A stretch of DNA of 37,595 bases, taken from positions 1 to 37,595 of the forward strand of contig JAFRGD010000023.1 of the NCBI GenBank assembly GCA_017433975.1, in the 5' to 3' direction. The first letter of the stretch is position 1; every line of letters starts with the position of its first letter. The notes under the pieces are model-generated. The model ran no database searches. It had not been told where the DNA came from and saw nothing but the letters and a program-made list of their open reading frames with translations. The position numbers and the translations under genes were made by a program. Shown here piece by piece: positions 7,959-16,497 of this stretch. The stretch comes from Mogibacterium sp. GTDB taxonomy: Bacteria; Bacillota; Clostridia; Peptostreptococcales; Anaerovoracaceae.

Positions 7959-7971
7959 TATTGATAAAGAC
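7948..7971. promoter_or_regulatory. Candidate TetR operator covering both divergent -35 boxes
   Basis: A 24-bp imperfect palindrome centred between 7959 and 7960; 10 of 12 base pairs match, with core TTGTCAATATTGATAA. It contains the -35 box of the regulator gene (7953-7958, minus strand) and that of the cassette (7961-7966, plus strand). One bound dimer or dimer pair could shut both promoters. Confidence 0.7.
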
Positions 7972-7989
7972 CGTGCTTCACGGTGTAAT
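7961..7989 (+). promoter_or_regulatory. Promoter of the reductive cassette
   Basis: -35 TTGATA (7961-7966), 17-base spacer, -10 TGTAAT (7984-7989). It lies 31 bases before the ATG at 8021, and its -35 is inside the candidate TetR operator. Confidence 0.7.
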
Positions 7990-8020
7990 AAAAAACCAAT
8001 CAAAGAAAGGAGAATGAACC

Positions 8021-10000
8021 ATGCCAAACAAATATTTCCCCAAGATGTTTGAAAAGGGCTACATCGGCACCTGTCAACTGAAGAACCGCGTTTTCATGAC
8101 CTCGATGCTGACGTTCTTCGGCGACAAGGACATGCTGCCAAGCAATCAACTGATCGCCTACTATGAAGAGCGTGCCAAGGGCGGTGTCGGTCTGATCATG
8201 AGTGAAGCCAGCAACGTGAACCTCGTTCACGGCGCCTCCGGCCCGAGGAGCTTGTATGCGCTTGACCCGTTCAACATCCAGAGCTTTGCCCGTGTCGCCA
8301 CTGCTGTCCACAAATACGGAACGAAGATCTTCGGCCAGCTGAACCACGGCGGCGCGAACCTGAATCCGGCGGACAACGGCGGGCGCGTCGTAGCCCCGAG
8401 TGCTGTTCAGACTGCGGTCGGTCTGATGCCGGAAGCGCTGACCATCGAGGAAATCGAGGAACTGAAGCAGCAGTACATCATGTCCGCTGTGATGCTGAAG
8501 CTGGCGGACTACGACGGCGTCGAGATTCACGCAGCCCACGGCTACCTGATGTGCGAGTTCTTCAGCCCGGCCTTCAACAAGCGTGAAGACCAGTACGGCG
8601 GCAGCCGTGAAAACCGCGTCCGCATCGTCACTGACATCATCGCCGGCATCAAATACGCCTGCGGCGCAGACTTCCCGGTCGCGGTACGCATGTCCGTCGA
8701 CGAGTACGACCCGACACACCCGGACGCCATCGACCTGAAAGAGGGCGTCGAGATCGCGAAACTTCTGGAGGCTGCCGGAGCAGACGCTTTGGACATCAGC
8801 TGCGGTAACTACTTCTCCGTCCGTGGCGAGAGCCTGGAGCCGTTCTCCTTCCCGGAGGCATGGCGCAGCGGCAACACCACGGCGGTCAAGGAAGCGGTCA
8901 AGATTCCGGTCATCGGCATGAACACCATCAAGCAGCCTGCGACAGCGGAACGGCTGCTGGAAGAAAGATACTGTGACTTCGTCGGCGTCGGCCGCGGCCA
9001 TATCGCGGATCCGGAGTGGGTGAGAAAGGCAAAGGCCGGAAAGACAGACGAAATCAGAAAATGCCTCGGCTGCCTGTACTGTTTCGAGTCGCTGTTCTCC
9101 GTGGCTTATCCACGCTGCAGCGTGAACCCGCGCATGAGCAGAGAATGGGTCCTGCGGACTCCGCCGGAAAAGAACGGAAACGGCCGCAAGGTCGCTGTCG
9201 TTGGCGGCGGCGCTGCCGGCATGCAGGCTTCCGCTTTGCTTGCGGAGCGCGGCTTCGACGTCACATTGTTCGAGAAGAAGGCGGAGCTCGGCGGCGCTCT
9301 GAAGTACGCTGCCGGAACAGCCCCGTACAAAGACAGAATCCAGTGGTTCAGCGACACGCTGCAGCTGGAGTGCGAGAAAGCCGGCGTAGATATCCGGACG
9401 AATACGGAAGCCACCGTCGACTCGGTCAAGGCGCTGAATCCGGAAGCGGTCTTCCTGAGCGTCGGCGGCAATCCTGTCCGTCCTGCCAGCATCCCTGGCA
9501 TCAACGCGAAGAACGTCGTGATGTATCAGGAGGTTCTGGACAAAAAGGTCGAGCTCAGCGGGAAGATCGCCCTCATCGGCGGCGGCCTGACCGGGCTCGA
9601 GACGGCGGAATTCGTCTGCCACAACTACAATCCGGAGAAGCTGTACATTGTCGACATGCTGCCGCAGATCGGAACCGGCATCTATCCGGGCATCTTCGCG
9701 GATATCATGTATCAGATCATGCCTTACGCACCGGAAATGCTCGCCGGACACGCTTTGGCGGCAGTCACGGACACCGGCGTCAACCTGATCAAACTGGAAG
9801 ACCAGAGCCCTGTGGAGCTTGCTGTGGACTACGTCGTCCTGGCCATGGGCGTTTCGACGCCGAAGGCGGTCATCAAGGAGTTCGAGGACAACTTTGACCG
9901 CGTTGTGCTGCTTGGTGAAACCAACAAGGCGCCTGGCCGGATCGCTGTTTCTGTCGCAGACGGCTATCTGAATGCGTACGGTTTTGACCCGGACTGCTAA
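8021..10000 (+). CDS. Old-yellow-enzyme family Fe-S flavoprotein (enoate / 2,4-dienoyl-CoA reductase type)
   Basis: A 659-residue three-domain reductase. Residues 1 to about 340 form the FMN-binding OYE barrel (LKNRVFMTSM, FGQLNHGG, HAAHGYL, FFSPAFNKREDQYGGSRENR, FVGVGRGHIADPEW). Cys348, Cys351, Cys354 and Cys366 (C-LG-C-LY-C, then 11 residues and C) bind a 4Fe-4S cluster. The C-terminal part has a FAD site (VAVVGGGAAGMQ, about 390) and an NAD(P)H site (ALIGGGLTGLETAEF, about 517). This is the architecture of FadH, 2-enoate reductase, BaiCD/BaiH and the flavonoid or steroid ene-reductases of gut anaerobes. It should reduce an activated C=C bond with NAD(P)H; substrate unknown. A start site with AAAGGAGAA precedes the ATG. 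It is the first gene of the TetR-controlled cassette. Confidence 0.88.
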   Translation: MPNKYFPKMFEKGYIGTCQLKNRVFMTSMLTFFGDKDMLPSNQLIAYYEERAKGGVGLIMSEASNVNLVHGASGPRSLYALDPFNIQSFARVATAVHKYGTKIFGQLNHGGANLNPADNGGRVVAPSAVQTAVGLMPEALTIEEIEELKQQYIMSAVMLKLADYDGVEIHAAHGYLMCEFFSPAFNKREDQYGGSRENRVRIVTDIIAGIKYACGADFPVAVRMSVDEYDPTHPDAIDLKEGVEIAKLLEAAGADALDISCGNYFSVRGESLEPFSFPEAWRSGNTTAVKEAVKIPVIGMNTIKQPATAERLLEERYCDFVGVGRGHIADPEWVRKAKAGKTDEIRKCLGCLYCFESLFSVAYPRCSVNPRMSREWVLRTPPEKNGNGRKVAVVGGGAAGMQASALLAERGFDVTLFEKKAELGGALKYAAGTAPYKDRIQWFSDTLQLECEKAGVDIRTNTEATVDSVKALNPEAVFLSVGGNPVRPASIPGINAKNVVMYQEVLDKKVELSGKIALIGGGLTGLETAEFVCHNYNPEKLYIVDMLPQIGTGIYPGIFADIMYQIMPYAPEMLAGHALAAVTDTGVNLIKLEDQSPVELAVDYVVLAMGVSTPKAVIKEFEDNFDRVVLLGETNKAPGRIAVSVADGYLNAYGFDPDC

Positions 10001-10025
10001 ACTTTAGCGGGTCATTCATGTAATA

Positions 10026-10053
10026 TACCGGCTGTGAGCAACCGCAGCCGGTA
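10026..10053 (+). other. Intercistronic hairpin between the flavoprotein and first SDR genes
   Basis: A perfect 9-bp stem (TACCGGCTG at 10026-10034 with its complement at 10045-10053) has a 10-base loop and no T tract. It is more likely an mRNA-processing or stability element, or a partial terminator setting stoichiometry, than a full terminator. Confidence 0.5.
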
Positions 10054-10088
10054 CAACTAAAACTATATTTTGAACAGGAGGTGTAAAA

Positions 10089-11042
10089 ATGAGCTACTAC
10101 AAAGACAAAGTCGTTGTTGTCACCGGTTCTGCCAACGGTATCGGTATGGGCATTGCCGAAGAAATCGGTAACCGTGGCGGTCGTGTCGTTCTGGTCGACA
10201 TTCTGGAAGACGACCTGAACAAGACCGTTGCCCGTTTAAAGGAAAAAGGGTCAGACGTCGTCGGGTATCCTATGGACGTCACGGTAGAAGAGGACTGGCC
10301 GAAACTGCGCGACTTCGTGCTCGACAAGTATGGAAGAATCGATATCCTCTTCAATAACGCCGGCATCATGTACGCGAAGCCGAACAAATGCTTCCAGACC
10401 ATTGACTGGATGTATTACTTCAAAGCCAACGTTCTCGCCGCGGTCTTCGGCTGCAACACCTTTGCGCCTGTCATGGAGAAGCAGGGCGGCGGCCACATTT
10501 GCACCACCGGCTCCACCGCGTCCCTCGGACCAAACGGCGGCGACGGAATCGGCGTACCTTACTCTCCGACCAAGGCTGCGGTCCTGACCTATATGGAGCA
10601 GTTCGCGGTTCAGCAGGCGATGGACGGCACCAACGTCACATGCTCCTGCGTCATGCCTTGCGTCATCAATACGGATATCGGCCTGCGCATCGACAATCCG
10701 CTGAGCGTTCCGCTGGAATTCCGCGACAAGCTGGATATCATCGACAACCGTCCGCCGGAAGCCGTCAAGGCTGCGCATGACACCTATGACGCGCTGCACC
10801 TGCCGAAGGATCATCCGATTTATCAGCAGTTCCGCGAAGGCGGAGTCATCGAGATCGAAGAGGGCGTCGAGATCATCCTGCGCGAGATCGAAAAGGGGTA
10901 CTTCTACATTTACACGCATCCGGGTCTATCCGCAGCGGTTAACCGCGTCGAGATGATGCGCCGTCTGACGCCGTACAGCCAGCCGGTCTCCATCGCGGAG
11001 ACCATGGGCGAGTTCAACGTCAAGGCATGGGAGAGATCGTAA
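10089..11042 (+). CDS. Short-chain dehydrogenase/reductase, NAD(H)-type
   Basis: A 317-residue SDR. Cofactor motif TGSANGIG (12-19); Asp37 at the end of beta-2 (VVLVD) favours NAD(H) over NADP(H). NNAG is at 89-92, a catalytic serine lies around 142-145 (TGSTAS), and the YxxxK pair is Tyr158/Lys162 in YSPTKAA. It is longer than a classical ~250-residue SDR; the C-terminal part (about 230-317) carries the extra length. AGGAGG precedes the ATG. It probably interconverts a ketone and an alcohol on the same substrate that the flavoprotein reduces, as hydroxysteroid-type SDRs do beside ene-reductases. The substrate is inferred only from context. Confidence 0.85.
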   Translation: MSYYKDKVVVVTGSANGIGMGIAEEIGNRGGRVVLVDILEDDLNKTVARLKEKGSDVVGYPMDVTVEEDWPKLRDFVLDKYGRIDILFNNAGIMYAKPNKCFQTIDWMYYFKANVLAAVFGCNTFAPVMEKQGGGHICTTGSTASLGPNGGDGIGVPYSPTKAAVLTYMEQFAVQQAMDGTNVTCSCVMPCVINTDIGLRIDNPLSVPLEFRDKLDIIDNRPPEAVKAAHDTYDALHLPKDHPIYQQFREGGVIEIEEGVEIILREIEKGYFYIYTHPGLSAAVNRVEMMRRLTPYSQPVSIAETMGEFNVKAWERS

Positions 11043-11106
11043 TCTGCGTTCCGAAGGTTTTCCTGAGCACGATGTCGCAGACATGAAATGAAAAGGAGAA
11101 ACAATT

Positions 11107-11910
11107 ATGGATATTAACGGAAAAGTAGCATGGATCACCGGCGGTAACTCCGGCATGGGAGCTGCCACTGCGAAGGCGCTCATCGAGAAGGGCGCGAAGG
11201 TCCTCATCACGAGCCGCGGCGTCACGCAGGACGAGAACGCCGTCGCCGGCAAGCTCGGTGAGAACCTGATGTACATCAAAGCGGACAGCACCAAGGTCGA
11301 GGAACTCGAGGCTGCCGCGGCCGCCGCGGTTGAAAAATGGGGTCGCCTGGACATCCTGGTCAGCTGCGCCGGCAACGGCGGTACCGGCGGCGTCTTCATC
11401 ACGGAGAAGCAGGAAGAGATCGACATGACCATCAAGGACATGGAGTTCTCCTACAACCTCAACGTCATGGGCAACTTCAACGCCGCCCGCATCGCAGCCA
11501 ATTACATGGTCAAGAATGAGCCATACGGCCCGCGGAATGAGCGCGGCTGCATCATCATAATCGCCTCCATGGCAGCCGATAAGATCTGGATGACGACCCC
11601 TCCGGGCTTCCCGCCAACCTATTACGGCTTCGGCTACGGCATGGCGAAGGCAGCGCTGCTGGGCATCGTCAGAGACGTCGCGTATGTGCTGCAGGATTAC
11701 AATATCCGCGTAAACGCGATTAAACCGGGCTGGTTCATCACACCGCTCACTCCGTTCTCGGAGGAGTTGGAGAAGACCGGCAACCCGACGCAGCTCTTCC
11801 CGAAATACGGCGGAAAGCCGGAAGAAATCGCGCAGCTTGCGGTCTGCATGATCGAGAACGCGTTCATCAACCGTGCGGCCTACGCGATTGACGCGGGTGT
11901 CATCGGCTAA
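11107..11910 (+). CDS. Short-chain dehydrogenase/reductase, probably NADP(H)-type
   Basis: A 267-residue classical SDR. Cofactor motif TGGNSGMG (11-18); Ser-Arg at 36-37 after beta-2 (VLITSRG) suggests NADP(H), unlike its neighbour. The NNAG element is modified to SCAG (86-89). Catalytic Ser154 (IIASMAA) and Tyr177/Lys181 (YGMAK) are present. Between serine and tyrosine is a long Pro/aromatic-rich segment (TTPPGFPPTYYGFG) that probably shapes the substrate pocket. AAAGGAG precedes the ATG. Two SDRs with opposite cofactor preference in one operon would suit paired oxidation and reduction (epimerisation) of a hydroxyl group. That is inference. Confidence 0.85.
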   Translation: MDINGKVAWITGGNSGMGAATAKALIEKGAKVLITSRGVTQDENAVAGKLGENLMYIKADSTKVEELEAAAAAAVEKWGRLDILVSCAGNGGTGGVFITEKQEEIDMTIKDMEFSYNLNVMGNFNAARIAANYMVKNEPYGPRNERGCIIIIASMAADKIWMTTPPGFPPTYYGFGYGMAKAALLGIVRDVAYVLQDYNIRVNAIKPGWFITPLTPFSEELEKTGNPTQLFPKYGGKPEEIAQLAVCMIENAFINRAAYAIDAGVIG

Positions 11911-11944
11911 ACTTCATTCATTACCCATGAAGGAGGACGATATC

Positions 11945-12481
11945 ATGGCAAAGAAATTCTTTAAAACGCTTCCGATCACGCTGATCGTTGTCGTAGTACT
12001 TCTGGCGCTCATCATCCTTCAGAGTCTGACGGGAACCAGTACCTGGTCCTACATTTTCTGCCTGTTTTACTACACCACGTTCTGCGGCATGAAACTCGAC
12101 AAGGTGCTTCCGGTATCTATCTGGGGATTCCTCGGATTCCTCGGCGGGTACATCACACCTTTCATCGGCGGTACGGCCGGTACGATCGTGCTGCTGATCT
12201 ACCTGATTCTGTTGTTGAACATTTCCCTTTCGGGTGTTTTCAAGAGTTTTGACCCTGCGACGTTTCTGTTCCTGACGCTGACGACAGCCGTCACCGGACT
12301 CTGCACGAAAGAAAGCTTCGTGAAAGACCTGGGAGGCTATATCTGCGGCGTCATACTGATGCTGGCCATCGGACTGATCGCGAGCGCGGTCGGGAAGAAG
12401 GCTGCCGCAAAGGCGGCGGCGAAGGAAGCCGCGGCTGCGGAAGAAGGCAAAGAAGAGGTCGTGGAAGAGAAAGCGGAGTAA
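11945..12481 (+). CDS. Small polytopic membrane protein (possibly DUF1097-like)
   Basis: A 178-residue very hydrophobic protein with about five membrane helices: 8-27, a short aromatic one near 32-50 (WSYIFCLFYYTTFCGM), 56-75 (GFLGFLGGYITPFIGG), 78-98 and 130-155. The C-terminal tail is charged, low-complexity Ala/Lys/Glu. The overall look is similar to DUF1097-type proteins, but I do not recognise it securely. AGGAGG lies eight bases before the ATG; an earlier in-frame start inside the SDR gene is less likely. As last gene of the cassette it is a candidate transporter or membrane partner for the compound handled by the three reductases. Confidence 0.7.
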   Translation: MAKKFFKTLPITLIVVVVLLALIILQSLTGTSTWSYIFCLFYYTTFCGMKLDKVLPVSIWGFLGFLGGYITPFIGGTAGTIVLLIYLILLLNISLSGVFKSFDPATFLFLTLTTAVTGLCTKESFVKDLGGYICGVILMLAIGLIASAVGKKAAAKAAAKEAAAAEEGKEEVVEEKAE

Positions 12482-12511
12482 GCGCAAACGCGGATGCATT
12501 CCGAACGCTAT

Positions 12512-12541
12512 GGAAAGGGGACCCTCCGGGGTTCCTTTTCC
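12512..12541 (+). terminator. Terminator hairpin of the reductive cassette
   Basis: A 13-bp stem (12512-12524 with 12529-12541, two G-U wobbles) has a TCCG tetraloop. T residues lie in the right arm but no long T tract follows. Placed 30 bases after the stop codon. Confidence 0.65.
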
Positions 12542-12564
12542 GTTGCCTGAAACTGCTCAAACCG

Positions 12565-12597
12565 CTGCAATTTCAACGCTTTCTATTGAAATTGCAG
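12565..12597. promoter_or_regulatory. Perfect 12-bp inverted repeat over the -35 box of the first paralog
   Basis: CTGCAATTTCAA (12565-12576) and TTGAAATTGCAG (12586-12597) are exact reverse complements separated by nine bases. The right arm contains the -35 hexamer, as expected of a repressor operator. A degenerate copy occupies the same place before the second paralog (17637-17669). Confidence 0.75.
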
Positions 12598-12614
12598 AAC
12601 AATTGTAGTATAGT
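12586..12614 (+). promoter_or_regulatory. Promoter of the first large secreted paralog
   Basis: -35 TTGAAA (12586-12591), 17-base spacer, -10 TATAGT (12609-12614). The surrounding ~80 bases are closely similar to those before the second paralog at 17620-17702. Confidence 0.7.
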
Positions 12615-12697
12615 TATCTTGGATTATTATGGGGAAGTATTCAAATAGTGAGTCTGTTTCCATATGTAAGGGTGCTGAATTGCACAGGAGGCCCCAA

Positions 12698-15487
12698 ATG
12701 AAGAAACATCTGATGAGAATCTGCGGCTTGCTGCTCGCGATAACGATGGTCCTGGGACCGGTTGCGGTGTTCGCTGCGGACGAGGAACCTCTCGAGGTTC
12801 CGGAGGCTGCGGAACCCGCGGAGATCCCGGAAACCGTAGAAGCCGCTGACGCAGTGGAACCGGTTTCCGAGGCGGCGCCGGTAGTAACGGAGGCAACGCC
12901 TGTCGATGTGTCGGAGGCGGCGCCGTCCGAAGTAGCTGACGAGCCGTCCGAATCACCGGCCGAGCTGGCCGCGGCACCGGATGAGTTGGCTGCGGCACCG
13001 GAGGAACCGGCCGGAACATCGGAGGAACCGTCCGAGGCACTTGACGAACCGTCCGAGGCACTTGACGAACCGTCCGAGGTGACCGGTGCGGCCGGCGGAC
13101 AAGCCAAAGCGGCCGAGCCGACCGTCAGCAGCGCGGCGGCCAGAGAAAAACTTTACTCCGTCGGCGGCACGGCTTTTGAGAGCGACGCCGACCAGAGCGA
13201 CGGCTGGACCGACGGGAGCGGCTGGAGATACGACGCGGCGACCGAGACGATCACGCTCGTTAACTACAATGGCGCCGGACAGGACATCCTCTCCGACGGG
13301 ACCGGCGTGACGATTCAGGCGGCGGGGCTGAACCGCATCGGTACGTTGTCCTGCGACGGGACGGTCAACCTGATCGGTACCGGAATTCTTCTCGTGGACG
13401 AAATCGAGCTGTCCGCAGGCAGTTCGTTCAACCTGCTTCCGAACGAGGAACTCTACGGAGCGGACGGCGGGAGCGTTGCGGTCTTTCTTAAGGAGAGCGA
13501 CGGCGTGTACTGCATGGTCAACGGAGGCGTGACCGGCATCCTGGACGAAACGTATTATGTGCCGGACGGGATCACGCTTGTGGTTCCGGGCGACACCACG
13601 CTTTGCGTGCAGGCAGTGGTAAGCGTCGTTTCGACCATCGATCCTACAGGAGAAACGACGGTACAACATGTAACAACAGAAACTGACGAGATATACGCAC
13701 CGCATTATCTGGATGAGGAAAAGGAGATATGGGTAAAGGTAGATTTCGTTCATTCGAGCAGCAAACTGGACGTTGCAAATTTAGTTGTTGAGGCCGGCGG
13801 GACCGTCATGATGCAGAATGCATCCTGTGGCTTCATGTATTATGGAACGCCTAGTACTATGAGATGCCAGGCGCAGCTGAACATCCGTGAGGTCCTGGAG
13901 AACGACGGGCTGATTCGCGGCAACCGTGTAGACCTCGGGGAAGGGGCGGAGCTGACGGGAGACGGTGTCTTCCGCGATACCGAACTCTCGATGCATGACC
14001 GGTCGAAAGAGAGCCTCAATGTCGTCGATTCCATTATAAAAGTCAACGAAAACACAGAGATCGGAACGCTGCGTGTCGGCGGAAAGACAAACATGTATTA
14101 TAAGTACGGGGGAACGGTCGGGAGCGTTGTGTTCCGGGACAGCGAGTCCGAACTGGCTGTCAATGGCCGCGGCCTCGGATACTGCGGAGTGATGACCTTC
14201 TGCAATCCGGTAACGGGCGGACAGGTTGTCCTGGAATCCGGCGTCTTCAATCTCCCGGAGGACAGATCCGGCTTCACGGCGGAACGGTCGGACGAAACGG
14301 GGCTCCTTGAGAGTTATCTGAGCTTTGTGAGGACCGTACCGTCGGAGAATCCTTCCATCCATGCGATTCCGGTCCGCCTGATCAATTCCATTTCCTATAC
14401 TCTCTATCCTCAGGGTTACGAGGTGAGTGGGTTTAAAAACGTTATCATCGAAGGCGCGGTCGATCAGCACGCACTCGATTCGTTCGACGGGGCGGTCGCC
14501 GGCGACGACGGAACCGTTGTGGTGAAGGATGTTACATATCGACTCATCGCAGACGAATATGAGAACCAGATCGAGGATAGCATAGGCTTTGAAGTCATCG
14601 TCATGATTATCGGCGCGGACGGTAAGCTGGATCCGGTCCGGCTGAACGAAATCTATGAATTATCAGAGGGAGCAGAAATTACCGTTCCTGCGGATACTGT
14701 ATATGAAATCATTGTCGTCAGGGATCCGAGAACCGAATTTCTAATGGAGGGCGTTCCGGGCGGAAACTCTTCTTCTACAGTGCACACGAGCTTCACAGGA
14801 ACCGGGGTCCTCGGCTCCAACGCCGGCTCGATCCAGGGCGGCAACAGCACACGAGTCCTGTCCGGCAGTGGCCTCAGCCGCAAAGGAATTCTTGATACGG
14901 AGGAGGAAGAAACTCCTTCCGACGCGGAGCAGGCAGAGGAGGAGCGTCCTTCCGATGCGGAGCCGACGGATCCGGAAGACACGCAGCCGGAGCCTGCAGA
15001 TCGCAGAACTGCGGCGCCTGCCCGGGCGCGGACTGCGGCCAGCCTGGTACCGGAAGTACAGGTCGAGTTCATCGAAGAGACCGAGGAGACCGGCGCGTAT
15101 TACGTTCTGACCGTCCTGCTTGGCGAGACGGTGCTCGAGGTGCTGGACGGATATGATGTCATCGTGGAGATGGCGTTCGAACTGCCGGAAGAGTGGAAGG
15201 CCAAACCGGTTTACGCGGTTTTCCGGACAACGTTGCCGGAGGGTTACGCAGCGTCATCAGAGGACGGACCGGACCTCGCGGAAAACGCGGACGAAGAAAT
15301 TACTGTGATTCCGGCGGTTTACGACGAGGAGACCGGGCTTCTGACGTTCGAGGCGCAGGAGACGGGCGCGTTTGTCATTGTCTGCTTTGAGTATGATGGT
15401 GAGGTAAATACACCGGAGTTCTTCGCGGCGATCAAACAGCTGGACGACGTACGGACGCTGCTCGCGCTGGAAAAAGAACAGGAATAA
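12698..15487 (+). CDS. Large secreted protein of unknown function, paralog A
   Basis: A 929-residue exported protein. The signal peptide is residues 1 to about 26 (MKKHLMRICGLLLAITMVLG, cleavage after VFA). Residues 27 to about 145 are a low-complexity Ala/Pro/Glu/Ser region. From about 150 a beta-rich region begins (SVGGTAFESDADQSDGW, ITLVNYNGAGQDIL, VNLIGTGILLVDEIEL) that resembles repeated pectate-lyase-like or adhesin beta-strands. A Gly/Ser stretch (TSFTGTGVLGSNAGSIQGG), a second acidic linker and a conserved C-terminal domain (VPEVQVEFIEETEETGAYYVL to the end) follow. There is no LPXTG motif and no C-terminal membrane helix, so anchoring is unclear. Start ATG 12698 follows AGGAGG; upstream in-frame starts lie in the leader. 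Closely related to the protein at 17767-20475. I do not recognise the family. Confidence 0.8.
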   Translation: MKKHLMRICGLLLAITMVLGPVAVFAADEEPLEVPEAAEPAEIPETVEAADAVEPVSEAAPVVTEATPVDVSEAAPSEVADEPSESPAELAAAPDELAAAPEEPAGTSEEPSEALDEPSEALDEPSEVTGAAGGQAKAAEPTVSSAAAREKLYSVGGTAFESDADQSDGWTDGSGWRYDAATETITLVNYNGAGQDILSDGTGVTIQAAGLNRIGTLSCDGTVNLIGTGILLVDEIELSAGSSFNLLPNEELYGADGGSVAVFLKESDGVYCMVNGGVTGILDETYYVPDGITLVVPGDTTLCVQAVVSVVSTIDPTGETTVQHVTTETDEIYAPHYLDEEKEIWVKVDFVHSSSKLDVANLVVEAGGTVMMQNASCGFMYYGTPSTMRCQAQLNIREVLENDGLIRGNRVDLGEGAELTGDGVFRDTELSMHDRSKESLNVVDSIIKVNENTEIGTLRVGGKTNMYYKYGGTVGSVVFRDSESELAVNGRGLGYCGVMTFCNPVTGGQVVLESGVFNLPEDRSGFTAERSDETGLLESYLSFVRTVPSENPSIHAIPVRLINSISYTLYPQGYEVSGFKNVIIEGAVDQHALDSFDGAVAGDDGTVVVKDVTYRLIADEYENQIEDSIGFEVIVMIIGADGKLDPVRLNEIYELSEGAEITVPADTVYEIIVVRDPRTEFLMEGVPGGNSSSTVHTSFTGTGVLGSNAGSIQGGNSTRVLSGSGLSRKGILDTEEEETPSDAEQAEEERPSDAEPTDPEDTQPEPADRRTAAPARARTAASLVPEVQVEFIEETEETGAYYVLTVLLGETVLEVLDGYDVIVEMAFELPEEWKAKPVYAVFRTTLPEGYAASSEDGPDLAENADEEITVIPAVYDEETGLLTFEAQETGAFVIVCFEYDGEVNTPEFFAAIKQLDDVRTLLALEKEQE
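13025..13079 (+). repeat. 21-bp tandem repeat encoding EPSEALD
   Basis: Two exact 21-base units (13025-13045, 13046-13066) and a 13-base partial third lie in the N-terminal low-complexity region of paralog A. Each unit encodes the seven residues EPSEALD. The exact repeat suggests recent expansion and possible length variation between strains. Confidence 0.85.
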
Positions 15488-15508
15488 TACGATAAAAGTT
15501 TATTCACA

Positions 15509-15536
15509 CCGGCCCGGACGGGCCGGGTTTTTTTTT
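15509..15536 (+). terminator. Intrinsic terminator after paralog A
   Basis: CCGGCCC (15509-15515) pairs perfectly with GGGCCGG (15520-15526) around a four-base loop, followed by a G and nine T residues. Confidence 0.93.
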
Positions 15537-15545
15537 AAAAAGGTA

Positions 15546-15574
15546 TTGCATAATATTACAGATGTGTGTATATT
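15546..15574 (+). promoter_or_regulatory. Promoter of the binding-protein / cyclodeaminase pair
   Basis: -35 TTGCAT (15546-15551), 17-base spacer, -10 TATATT (15569-15574), with a second TATAAT at 15575-15580. It lies directly behind the terminator of paralog A and has no inverted repeat like those of the two paralogs. Confidence 0.6.
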
Positions 15575-15615
15575 TATAATAACTTATGCATCTAAATTCA
15601 GGGGAGGACCTAGAG

Positions 15616-16446
15616 ATGAACAATACGAAACACACATGGAAGAAAACCGTTACCGCTCTGATTGCGCTCATTTGCATGTTCGCGATAACCATGCTGACAT
15701 TGGCTGCCTGCGGGAGCAGCGGCGGCTCCGGAGAAGACGAAGATCCGGGAGAAAAGAAAGTACTGATCGTCGGAACGGAACCGACGTACGCGCCGTTTGA
15801 TACGGTTGATGATGACGGAAACGTGATCGGCTTTGACATGGATCTGATTCAGGCGATTGCGGACGACCAGGGCTTTGAGATCGAGTTCATGACTCTCGAA
15901 TTCGACGCGCTGATTCCGGCGCTTGAATCCGGACAGATCGATATCATCGCCGCAGCCATGAACGGGAACAACCCGGAGCGTCAGAAGAAAGTGGATTTTT
16001 CGGATCCGTATTACGAGACCGGTCTGGTCGTCGTGGTTGATATCGAGAACGACAAAATCGGCAGCATTGAGGACTTTGACACAGAGACAGTTGCCTGCAG
16101 CCAGATCGGTTCGGTCGGTGCGGACATCATCACCGAAATGGAAGCAGACGGCAAAATCAAAAAGGCCGTCGTCAACAATGGCTTTGACGTCTGCCTGCTT
16201 CAGGTCATGAACGGCGACGTGGACGCGACAATCATGTCGAAGCCGACCGCGGAAAACGCCATCAAGAAGTATCCGGGCGAACTCAAGATTGTCGGCGATA
16301 AGCTGGACGAAGGCTGGGCCGGTTTTGCGGTCCAGAAGGGGAACACCGAGCTGCTCGACAAGATCAACGTGGGTCTCGCGCACATGAAAGAGAACGGAAC
16401 GTACGACGACCTGCTGACCAAGTGGTTTGCAGACTACGAAGAATAA
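15616..16446 (+). CDS. Family 3 extracellular solute-binding lipoprotein (amino-acid type)
   Basis: A 277-residue lipoprotein. The hydrophobic signal ends in LAAC followed by a Gly/Ser linker. The mature domain has the family 3 (PF00497) hallmarks: VLIVGTEPTYAPFDTVDDDGN, VIGFDMDLIQAIA, FDALIPALESGQIDIIAAAMN, RQKKVDFSDPYYETGLVVVV, and a C-terminal KINVGLAHMKENGTYDDLLTKWF. This family delivers amino acids or opines to ABC permeases. ATG 15616 follows GGGGAGG. No permease or ATPase gene is adjacent, so it must use a transporter encoded elsewhere or act as a sensor/scavenger. It is co-transcribed (51-base gap) with an ornithine-cyclodeaminase-family enzyme, which hints that the ligand is an amino acid. 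Confidence 0.9.
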   Translation: MNNTKHTWKKTVTALIALICMFAITMLTLAACGSSGGSGEDEDPGEKKVLIVGTEPTYAPFDTVDDDGNVIGFDMDLIQAIADDQGFEIEFMTLEFDALIPALESGQIDIIAAAMNGNNPERQKKVDFSDPYYETGLVVVVDIENDKIGSIEDFDTETVACSQIGSVGADIITEMEADGKIKKAVVNNGFDVCLLQVMNGDVDATIMSKPTAENAIKKYPGELKIVGDKLDEGWAGFAVQKGNTELLDKINVGLAHMKENGTYDDLLTKWFADYEE

Positions 16447-16497
16447 TGGTCATTTGCGAATCGGAACTGCGATTTATAAGAGGATTGGAGTAGTACG

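Noticed and set aside
10026..10053. Full transcription terminator after the flavoprotein gene
   Set aside because: The stem is good but there is no T tract, and the downstream SDR genes lack an obvious promoter of their own, so an intercistronic hairpin within one operon is more likely.
13025..13079. CRISPR-like array
   Set aside because: The 21-bp units are directly adjacent with no spacers and lie in frame inside a coding region; it is a peptide repeat.
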